A DNA stretch of 13,794 nt from Candidatus Stahliibacteriota bacterium (lineage in GTDB: Bacteria; Hydrothermota; Tepidihabitantia; SM23-42). Each line of letters begins with the position of its first letter. Position 1 is the stretch's first letter. The stretch is from assembly GCA_030613445.1 (NCBI GenBank), contig JAUWLY010000038.1, positions 1 to 13,794 of the forward strand. Reading direction: 5' to 3'. Positions 6,791 to 12,882 of the stretch are shown piece by piece. The notes under the pieces were generated by a model that did no database searches, was not told where the DNA came from, and saw only the letters and a list, made by a program, of their open reading frames with translations. Position numbers and translations under genes: made by a program.

Positions 6791-9328
6791 GTGCTTTTTA
6801 AAAAACTCGGCAAGTACGAAATTCTTGATTGGCTCGGTGGTGGTAGGTTTGGCGACGTATTTTTAGCACACGATACTATACTCGATAAAGATTTCGCCCT
6901 AAAAATATCGAGAATGAGAAAAGAAGAAATCGCTATGCTCAAGGACGAGGCAAAGCTACTCGCATCACTTAATCATCCTAATATCGTCAGATTTTACAAT
7001 ATCGACTTCATCGACAACAAATTTGCACTGGTCATGGAGTTCATAAAAGGCAGCACTTTGAGAGAGATCATTAGTGACGAGGGTCTCGGTATTGAAAAAG
7101 CCGTGAGCATTACTGCCCAAATCCTCGATGCTATCCGCTATGCTCATAAGAATGGTGTATTGCACCGTGATCTAAAACCCGAAAATATCTTGCTCACTCA
7201 AAAAGACCAGAAAAAGTTTGTTAAGGTTGCTGATTTTGGTCTGGCACGTTTTATCCGCGCTGGATCGCTTTCCGCATCAACCGCGGGTACGCCTATTTAT
7301 ATGGCACCTGAGGTCTGGAAAGGTAGCTATACTGAAAAGAGTGATATCTGGTCCATCGGTACTATTCTCTACGAATTGCTCACTGGCACACCACCCTTTT
7401 TAGCTGATAGCCTTAATGCATTACGCAAAAAAATCGAAAAGACTAATTATCTTATGCCCACTGTATTGCGAACTCAAATACCACAGTATATTGAAGATGC
7501 TATATTGAAATGTCTTAGTCTAACCCCTGAATCAAGACCCGATGCCAATGAACTCCTAAAAACAATTACCAGAAAAGGCAAGGCCATCAAGGTCGTGAGC
7601 AGTATTAACCTCCCGGCAAAACAAGCAAAACCCATAAAATTAACGCCGGCACAAGAAGATATCATTGACCGGGTCGACGGAAATATCCTTTTGCTCGGTC
7701 AGGCAGGTTGTGGAAAGACGACTACATTGACCTATGCCATTGACCGATTGATCGCAAAAGGCATCCCAATATCAAAAATCCTTGTTTGCACATTTACTAA
7801 TAAAGCAGCAAATGATATAAAAAGTCGGTTAGCACATCTGACCAGTTTATCTTTGCACGACTTATGGCTCGGCACTTTCCACAAAATTGGCTACCGAATG
7901 CTGCGTCGTGATGCAGAAAGGCTTGACCTCAACGAAAATTTCACAATTGAAGAACCGAGAAAAATCTTTACCAGAATGAAGCTCAAGACCGGCAAGTACC
8001 GTACCAATGCAATCATAAAATTCATTGAGAACCTCAAAGCAAAGGGAGTCACCAGCGATAAATTCAAACCAGAAAATAGTTGGGAAAAATACTGCCACAA
8101 GATATATACACAGTACCAGGAACACTTACGTAAAAATAATATCCTCGACTACAATGATCTGATTCTTTATGCTATAGAGCTCCTTGAAGAAAATACCGAT
8201 ATAAGAGAATATTATAGAACCCTGTTTGATTACATTTTTGTCGACGAGCTCCAGGATATTAACCATGCCCAGTATCGATTTTTGTCTTTGATCTACAATG
8301 GTAATATCTTTTTTACGGGTGATGAGGACCAGGCAATATACAGCTGGCGCGGCGCTGACCGAAAACTGATATACCGAGTGCCCCAGGATTTCAAAAATAC
8401 AAAAACTTATAACCTCACCAAGAGTTTTCGCCTACCCCAGGCGATTCTCGAGATCGCGAATAATCTAATGTTGCGACCGAGTACTGTAATCCCTAATACC
8501 CAAACCGGCGATATCGTGGTATATGCTGCCAAATCGGAAAAAGATGAGGCTGATTATATCATTAAAGAACTGAAATCGCTGAAAAAAGATGGCTACTGTT
8601 TTCAGGACATCGCAATACTGTATAGGATGAATTACATATCAATGATTTACGAAGAAGCTTTTATCAAATCACGTATTCCACATACCCTGATCGGTGGTGC
8701 TTCATTTTACGAACGCTCTGATATAAAACCAGTGATTGAATATCTTGAACTCCTTGATTTCTATTCTTCAAAAAAATATCCTGCGCCCCCGGCGATAAAG
8801 GAATTTACTGCACGAGCCCAAGCAATTTTCATGGTGAAGAAAATGAGTCTTGAGCGTACCGAGGCTATATTTGGTCACCATATAATGGAACCAGGGGTCC
8901 TGACACCGAGCCGTATAATAAAAGAGGTTACAGATGTGGCAAAACTGAGGGGCGAAAATATCAACGGACTAATTGCCTTTGCAAGAAGTTATAAAAATTT
9001 TGAATTATCGAGATTCTTGAGTGAAATCAGGTTGATTCACGCATTAGACCTGGCAGAATGGGGAAAAGATACAGTGAAATTAATGACTGTGCATAGTGCT
9101 AAAGGTCTTGAATTTCCTATTGTTTTCGTGGTTGACATGGTTGAAGATGTCTTTCCCCTCACCAAGAAAATGGCTTCATCCCAGGAGATTGAAGAAGAAA
9201 GAAGACTCTGTTATGTTGCCCTTACCCGTGCCCAACGCAAATTATACTTGCTCTATCCCAAGTGGCGCCATGGGCACATTCAACAACCATCACGATTCCT
9301 CGTGGATATGTTAAAAGCAAATCCCTGA
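6791..9328 (+). CDS. Ser/Thr protein kinase fused to a UvrD/PcrA-like superfamily 1 DNA helicase
   Basis: 845 residues, GTG start with GAGG 6 nt upstream; cytosolic, no membrane segment. Residues 8 to about 260 form a complete Hanks-type kinase: glycine loop GGGRFGDV (16-23), Lys38, helix-C Glu53, HRDLKPEN (125-132), DFG (148-150), APE (172-174) and SDIWSIG (184-190). After a linker (about 262-283) comes a UvrD-family helicase: Walker A GQAGCGKT (303-310), TFTNKAA (334-340), GTFH (361-364), VDELQD (484-489), GDEDQAIYSWRGAD (510-523), TKSFRLPQ (543-550), IPHTLIGGASFYERSD (629-644), VKLMTVHSAKGLEF (762-775) and EEERRLCYVALTRAQ (801-815). All ATPase motifs are present, so both halves should be active. 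The stretch between FYER and LMTVHS is about 120 residues against roughly 180 in PcrA, so the 2B subdomain is reduced. Plausible roles are kinase-controlled unwinding in repair or defence, or helicase-sensed signalling. The ARPP-1 gene precedes it. No read-through of a stop or frameshift is needed to join the halves. Confidence 0.93.
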   Translation: MLFKKLGKYEILDWLGGGRFGDVFLAHDTILDKDFALKISRMRKEEIAMLKDEAKLLASLNHPNIVRFYNIDFIDNKFALVMEFIKGSTLREIISDEGLGIEKAVSITAQILDAIRYAHKNGVLHRDLKPENILLTQKDQKKFVKVADFGLARFIRAGSLSASTAGTPIYMAPEVWKGSYTEKSDIWSIGTILYELLTGTPPFLADSLNALRKKIEKTNYLMPTVLRTQIPQYIEDAILKCLSLTPESRPDANELLKTITRKGKAIKVVSSINLPAKQAKPIKLTPAQEDIIDRVDGNILLLGQAGCGKTTTLTYAIDRLIAKGIPISKILVCTFTNKAANDIKSRLAHLTSLSLHDLWLGTFHKIGYRMLRRDAERLDLNENFTIEEPRKIFTRMKLKTGKYRTNAIIKFIENLKAKGVTSDKFKPENSWEKYCHKIYTQYQEHLRKNNILDYNDLILYAIELLEENTDIREYYRTLFDYIFVDELQDINHAQYRFLSLIYNGNIFFTGDEDQAIYSWRGADRKLIYRVPQDFKNTKTYNLTKSFRLPQAILEIANNLMLRPSTVIPNTQTGDIVVYAAKSEKDEADYIIKELKSLKKDGYCFQDIAILYRMNYISMIYEEAFIKSRIPHTLIGGASFYERSDIKPVIEYLELLDFYSSKKYPAPPAIKEFTARAQAIFMVKKMSLERTEAIFGHHIMEPGVLTPSRIIKEVTDVAKLRGENINGLIAFARSYKNFELSRFLSEIRLIHALDLAEWGKDTVKLMTVHSAKGLEFPIVFVVDMVEDVFPLTKKMASSQEIEEERRLCYVALTRAQRKLYLLYPKWRHGHIQQPSRFLVDMLKANP

Positions 9329-9339
9329 TAGATGTAGTT

Positions 9340-9361
9340 GCCCAATTTATTGGGCTATTTT
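9340..9361 (+). terminator. Putative terminator of the kinase-helicase gene
   Basis: GCCCAAT (9340-9346) and ATTGGGC (9349-9355) are perfect complements around TT, followed by TATTTT. It starts 12 nt past the stop codon. The paired arms are GC-rich only at the base and the T-run is short. The same palindrome is the compact version of the larger repeat at 9439-9532, so it may be a repeat that happens to terminate transcription. Confidence 0.55.
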
Positions 9362-9370
9362 AGATATGAA

Positions 9371-9412
9371 ACCTGATGAATCAGGTAACTACTGTCGAGC
9401 CCTGAAGGGCTC
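9371..9412. repeat. Two further perfect 7-2-7 palindromes
   Basis: ACCTGAT-GA-ATCAGGT (9371-9386) and GAGCCCT-GA-AGGGCTC (9397-9412) each have 7-bp arms and a 2-nt centre. With the palindrome at 9340-9355 they make three in 73 nt, all different in sequence but identical in geometry. They can fold as hairpins on either strand; their role is unknown. Confidence 0.8.
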
Positions 9413-9438
9413 TCCCACCTTACAAGTTAAAAGTTAAA

Positions 9439-9532
9439 ATGTAGTTGCCCGATTTACCCCGTTAGATACATGGTGGTTTTACTAGTGCGGAGTTTCGACG
9501 GAGACAATTATCTAACGGGGTGAATTGGGCTA
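9439..9532. repeat. Duplicated module carrying a long inverted repeat (palindromic element)
   Basis: The left part ATGTAGTTGCCCGATTTA (9439-9456) repeats 9332-9349 with one mismatch, and the right part ATTGGGCTA (9524-9532) repeats 9349-9357 exactly. Between them, 67 nt have no counterpart in the first copy. Arms 9447-9468 and 9509-9530 are complementary over 22 positions, 20 Watson-Crick and two that can pair as G-U in RNA, around a 40-nt loop. The inner arms are CCCCGTTAGATA and TATCTAACGGGG. The loop holds CGGAG twice, 11 nt apart. This looks like a small palindromic element inserted in a copy of the simpler palindrome, or a structured RNA. No open reading frame or target-site duplication was found. 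Confidence 0.8.
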
Positions 9533-9599
9533 AATCAACATAACCACCAGACTGGAACATAAACAACGTTCGCTTCTCTTTTTCCCTTCCCTTTGAAGG

Positions 9600-9620
9600 A
9601 AAAGGATTCATCCCTTTTTT
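9600..9620. terminator. Possible bidirectional terminator at the dedA 3' end
   Basis: AAAAGGAT and ATCCCTTTT pair with one bulged base around TC, overlapping the last codons of dedA. On the plus strand a T-rich run (TTTTTTCTTTT) follows; on the minus strand the stem ends in TTTTCC. The stem is A/T-rich and may simply reflect the Lys/Arg codons at the dedA end. Confidence 0.3.
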
Positions 9621-10213
9621 CTTTTCCGGAAGTACACGATCGTAAAAATCGCTAAAAATACGATAAGTATCAATCCTACAATCATATTATAATTTTTCAA
9701 AAAATTTGCTGCTTCATGCCAGGTTGAACCGACATAAAACCCAACCATGATTAGAAAAAAATTCCACACCAAAACACTAATCAGGCTATACCAGAAGAAT
9801 CTCTTTTCATTGATCTTAACGATACCAGCAGCAAAACAGAGCGGGGCTCTCATACCTGGTAAAAAACGGTTCAGCAAAACAATAAGATCGCCGCGTTTAA
9901 CGAAACTTGTCTTTGCCTTTTCTATCATCTTTAAAGGGAAAATTCTACCGAGAAATGTTTTTGTCAGAAACCCAATCAAAGCATCCCCCCTGGTCTTACC
10001 AACATGATAGAGAATCATTATACCGGCCAGCGCACCAAGCACTGCCGACAAATAAAGTAGATATGGATTGAAATATCCCTGCCCAGCGAGAAATGCGAAA
10101 ACCAGAACAAAGGCATCCGAAGGATAGGGTGGGAATAAGCTCTCAAAACATGAATTGAAGACCAGAAAGAGATAGACAAGAACCGGAGCACGCCCGGCAA
10201 GCCATTCAAACAT
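9608..10213 (-). CDS. DedA-family inner-membrane protein (VTT/SNARE-associated domain)
   Basis: 201 residues, a typical DedA length. Several hydrophobic segments are visible (roughly 9-26, 34-45, 50-70, 138-162, 174-195), with a basic tail RKRKKG expected in the cytoplasm. Family motifs: Glu24 followed by PPYPSD (28-33), the re-entrant E..PP.PS. signature, and NRFLPGMRAP (115-124), the R..PG.R signature of the second re-entrant loop. DedA/VTT proteins include undecaprenyl-phosphate and phospholipid flippases, needed for envelope recycling and membrane potential; this member's substrate cannot be read. AAGGA lies 9 nt before the ATG. It follows fic by 43 nt on the same strand and may be co-transcribed, though the two have no evident common function. 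Confidence 0.92.
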   Translation of the reverse strand: MFEWLAGRAPVLVYLFLVFNSCFESLFPPYPSDAFVLVFAFLAGQGYFNPYLLYLSAVLGALAGIMILYHVGKTRGDALIGFLTKTFLGRIFPLKMIEKAKTSFVKRGDLIVLLNRFLPGMRAPLCFAAGIVKINEKRFFWYSLISVLVWNFFLIMVGFYVGSTWHEAANFLKNYNMIVGLILIVFLAIFTIVYFRKRKKG

Positions 10214-10256
10214 GTTGGATTATCCTTTCAATATAACAGTAAGTTGAATCGCGCAT

Positions 10257-11399
10257 TCAATCTTCTTCTAAAATTGTCAAAATACCCTGTGCTTCATATA
10301 CCTTGTCGCGTTGAGCCCCAGTGATTTCTTTCAGTATCCCAACCTTTTCAAGTTGTTTCATAGCTTTGCTCACTGCTGGGAAAGTTAATTTAAGCGCTTT
10401 CGCACCAGATTTGATATTTATAACCGGCCTCATAAAAATAAGATCTAAAACTCTTCCAGCACTGGGAGAAAGACCCTTTTCATGTACCTTTTTTCTGTAA
10501 TTCTCCTGAAGTTTCACAAGACGTCGTGCCCTCATTGTTGCATCTTGAGATTGATTTATCACGCCTCTCAAGAAAAACTCAACCCATGCCCTCCATGCGC
10601 CTTGCTGACAAACTATTAAAAGAAGATCACGATATTCATTAGAGTATTTCTCAAAGAAAGCACTTAGGTAAAGCAAAGGTTTAGGAAGAAGATTCTGTTT
10701 ATGTAGAAAAAGAATGATTAAAAGACGCCCTATTCTTCCGTTACCATCATGAAATGGATGAATTGTTTCAAACTGCGAGTGAATAAAAGCTGCTTTCACT
10801 AAAGGTGATATAGAATTTTCTGAAAGTAAGAACTCCTCTAATAGACTCAATGCCTTTTTCATCTCAGGTATCGGCGGTGGAACAAATGTAGCATCGTACT
10901 TATCACAACCTGGGGGACCAATCCAATTTTGACAATCTCTGTACTTACCGGGTTTTTTATCGACGCCACGAACATCTTGCATCAGGATCTTGTGCAGTTC
11001 TGAAACAAGTCCTAGATCTAGTGATGATTTTTTGAGACGGCTGAGACCATATTCTAAAGCAGCTACGTAATTCTGAATTTCTTTAATATCTTCCTGCTTC
11101 TCAACTTGCGTTGATTCAGATAAAAAAAGGTCACTCAATGTGGAAACCGTCCCCTCAATTCGAGAAGATAAAACGGCTTCTCGTCTTATGAATGGATAGA
11201 TAAGCAAATGGGGATTTGCTAATGTCTCGCCCAAACCCACTAGAACGCCTAAAGATCCTGCAGCATTAGAGAGAAGAGAGCTCAAAGAAGCATCCCAGTT
11301 CAATTTTGGAGGCAATGGATTAGGTACAAATGCCCAAAAACCATCATCGGTTTTTATTAATCGACCAGAACCACTATTCTTGAAAAGCAGATAATCCAT
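10257..11399 (-). CDS. fic: Class II Fic AMP-transferase with winged-helix DNA-binding tail
   Basis: 380 residues. The N-terminal inhibitory motif S78-SRI-E82-G83 matches (S/T)xxxE(G/N) before the Fic core, the hallmark of class II Fic enzymes in which the Glu blocks ATP until released. The active-site motif HPFHDGNGRIGR (214-225) is fully canonical, and the substrate flap DATFVPPPIPEM (169-180) is present. Residues about 310-375 look like a winged helix-turn-helix (SGAKALKLTFPAVSKAMKQLEKVGIL). The order Fic_N, Fic, wHTH is that of the Shewanella SoFic type. Such enzymes transfer AMP from ATP to protein hydroxyl groups; the target here is unknown. AAAGGAG lies 6 nt before the ATG. The upstream 235 nt carry nine copies of an 8-bp box, suggesting regulation, perhaps by the protein's own wHTH. 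No antitoxin gene adjoins it; the inhibitory motif is built in. Confidence 0.93.
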   Translation of the reverse strand: MDYLLFKNSGSGRLIKTDDGFWAFVPNPLPPKLNWDASLSSLLSNAAGSLGVLVGLGETLANPHLLIYPFIRREAVLSSRIEGTVSTLSDLFLSESTQVEKQEDIKEIQNYVAALEYGLSRLKKSSLDLGLVSELHKILMQDVRGVDKKPGKYRDCQNWIGPPGCDKYDATFVPPPIPEMKKALSLLEEFLLSENSISPLVKAAFIHSQFETIHPFHDGNGRIGRLLIILFLHKQNLLPKPLLYLSAFFEKYSNEYRDLLLIVCQQGAWRAWVEFFLRGVINQSQDATMRARRLVKLQENYRKKVHEKGLSPSAGRVLDLIFMRPVINIKSGAKALKLTFPAVSKAMKQLEKVGILKEITGAQRDKVYEAQGILTILEED

Positions 11400-11430
11400 A
11401 TATTACTCCTTTGAGATATCTGAAATATAT

Positions 11431-11629
11431 TATTAAACAATAGTCAATATTCGTTCAATAGTACGTAATTCTGTTTAACAATCGTTTAATAGAAATAGAT
11501 GTTATTAAACGAAACAGCATTATAGTTTAATAATACTCCTAATTGTATAAAAGTCAATACCTTATTTGCTATTAAACAAGTGTTGTATATTCTTAGTCGT
11601 TATTAAACAAAATATAAAAACATTTAATA
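11431..11629. promoter_or_regulatory. Array of nine TATTAAAC/GTTTAATA boxes upstream of fic
   Basis: TATTAAAC occurs at 11431, 11503, 11570 and 11601. The reverse form GTTTAATA occurs at 11484 and 11525, with one-base variants GTTCAATA (11453), GTTTAACA (11473) and ATTTAATA (11622). Three head-to-head pairs have nearly equal gaps: 11431/11453 and 11503/11525 with 14 nt, and 11601/11622 with 13 nt. The last pair lies just past the lysC stop codon. Repetition with fixed spacing in a 235-nt gap points to operator DNA for a dimeric regulator. The Fic winged helix is the obvious candidate, by inference. Confidence 0.7.
11530..11557 (-). promoter_or_regulatory. Candidate fic promoter overlapping an operator box
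   Basis: On the minus strand TTGACT (11557-11552) lies 16 nt from TATTAT (11535-11530), whose end overlaps the GTTTAATA box at 11525-11532. Transcription would start near 11523, giving a leader of about 120 nt that includes five more boxes. The region is very AT-rich, so chance hexamers are possible; a second TTGACT at 11447-11442 has no well-spaced -10. Confidence 0.45.
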
Positions 11630-11634
11630 AGGTA

Positions 11635-12882
11635 CTAACCCTTGGTCATAAAAACCTGTTTGATGATCTTGTAGGTATTTTTCAGATCCTTGGCTTCAAC
11701 AAAAACCATCACATGAGTATGTACGGTCAGAACCTCCCAGATATTTATCCCCTGCTTTGAAATTGGCGTAACTATTTTTTTGATGATACCGGGTTCATTA
11801 ATGAACTTTAAAGATCTAACAATGATTTTACCAATGTCTCTTTTTATACTTAACACCTTCAAATTTTTGGACTCCTGTAATATTGGAGAAAGCAATTTAT
11901 AAGCAGATTCGCCTCTTCTTTTTTCCACGTATATAGCGATCAGTTTATCTGAGATAGTAATTGAGAATATGGATATTTTTCTTTTCGCAAGAACGCTGGA
12001 TATCTTGGAAAGAATCCCTGATGTCTCAGGTATCTGGGCTCCGACAAAGGTGAGAACCGTGTATATGGTATCCGATGCTTTGATAGTAATACCTTTCCTA
12101 AAGAATATCTCAGTCCCTTTGCCTGTACGCATATCTTGTTCAAACGAGATCACTTTTACTTTCTTTAGTCTTTTTTGATGTTTCAAAGAGATCGGGTTGA
12201 GAACCTGTGCACCTGAAGATGCAATGATGCCAAGTTCAGTAGAATCAAGTGAGTGGATTCTTTTAGCGTTGTCTTGCAGCCTGGGGTCGAGATCCAGAAT
12301 GCCTTCAACTTCTTTAACAAGGATAAGTTCCTTTGCCTTAAGAAGCTCAGCAATTAAGAATGCCGAAATATCACTACCACCACGACCAAGTGTAACTATC
12401 CTACCTTTAGTATCCTTAGCCACAAAACCAGGGATAATCAGCACCCTGTATTTCTTAAAAAACCCTTGGATATAATCTTTTATTTTCTTACGACTTTTAG
12501 CCAATAATACAAAATCTCTTTTTTCATTTATTTTCTCTGCTGAAAGTACTGGTTTGCTTTTTAAAGATATATGCAATGGCCACTCTTTCATCCAGGGTAG
12601 TATGGCTTTTGCCGCAGTGCCCTTAAACTGAAAAGCAGCCTCAAAGAGCATGGCTGCCTGGATCTCACCAAAACCAACAAATTTTTCAAAGCTCCAGAAA
12701 TCAGGTTGTGGTATTGCTCCAGAAAAAATACGTACAAGCTCACTTGTTTGACCTTTAATCGCTGAGGTTACAAGACAAATCTTTTTGTCCTTTAGCCTAG
12801 ATATCTTCTCTGCTATCTTGAGGAAATCACCCGGTTTCTTCAGGACTGACCCACCAGTTTTGTAGACTTTAATATACTTCAT
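11635..12882 (-). CDS. lysC: Aspartate kinase (aspartokinase)
   Basis: Phosphorylates aspartate with ATP to 4-aspartyl phosphate, the first step toward lysine, methionine, threonine and diaminopimelate. Of 415 residues, the N-terminal amino-acid-kinase domain shows VYKTGGSV (6-13, the KxGG(T/S)S nucleotide loop), FGE (71-73), GFVAKDTKGR (152-161), TLGRGGSD (164-171) and VEGILDLDPR (192-201, in place of the common VDGVYTADPR). From about 275 two ACT-like domains follow (PETSGILSKISSVLAKRKISI and NEPGIIKKIVTPISKQGINI), the usual site of feedback inhibition by lysine or threonine. The kinase core is somewhat divergent but the key residues are kept. The start ATG lies inside the end of lysA (14-nt overlap) without a clear Shine-Dalgarno sequence, which implies translational coupling. 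Confidence 0.94.
   Translation of the reverse strand: MKYIKVYKTGGSVLKKPGDFLKIAEKISRLKDKKICLVTSAIKGQTSELVRIFSGAIPQPDFWSFEKFVGFGEIQAAMLFEAAFQFKGTAAKAILPWMKEWPLHISLKSKPVLSAEKINEKRDFVLLAKSRKKIKDYIQGFFKKYRVLIIPGFVAKDTKGRIVTLGRGGSDISAFLIAELLKAKELILVKEVEGILDLDPRLQDNAKRIHSLDSTELGIIASSGAQVLNPISLKHQKRLKKVKVISFEQDMRTGKGTEIFFRKGITIKASDTIYTVLTFVGAQIPETSGILSKISSVLAKRKISIFSITISDKLIAIYVEKRRGESAYKLLSPILQESKNLKVLSIKRDIGKIIVRSLKFINEPGIIKKIVTPISKQGINIWEVLTVHTHVMVFVEAKDLKNTYKIIKQVFMTKG

Larger units (their letters stand above)
9329..9607. other. Convergent intergenic region rich in palindromes, no gene
   Basis: It separates the plus-strand kinase-helicase from minus-strand dedA. No coding frame of note is present. 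It holds three small perfect palindromes and a duplicated module, one copy of which contains a long inverted repeat; a terminator-like hairpin at 9600-9620 straddles its right boundary with dedA. Each is listed separately. Confidence 0.8.

Noticed and set aside
6791..9328. Kinase and helicase as two genes joined by a sequencing frameshift
   Set aside because: The frame is continuous, with a natural linker around residues 262-283 and no internal ribosome binding site or start at the junction; a single-base artefact would normally shift the frame and bring in stops.
9439..9532. Insertion sequence or MITE with target-site duplication
   Set aside because: No transposase frame and no convincing direct duplication at the arm ends; described only as a palindromic element.
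10244..10260. TTGAAT-CGCGC-ATTCAA hairpin across the fic stop codon as a terminator
   Set aside because: The stem is only 6 bp with few G/C pairs and no T-run follows on the minus strand, so termination between fic and dedA is not supported.
11431..11629. The repeated 8-bp boxes as a CRISPR array or iteron-type replication origin
   Set aside because: The boxes are too short and appear in both orientations without uniform spacers, and no cas, repA or dnaA-like gene is present.
10257..11634. Fic/Doc-style toxin-antitoxin pair
   Set aside because: No small antitoxin gene lies beside fic; the S-xxx-E-G inhibitory motif is within the same protein, as in class II enzymes.
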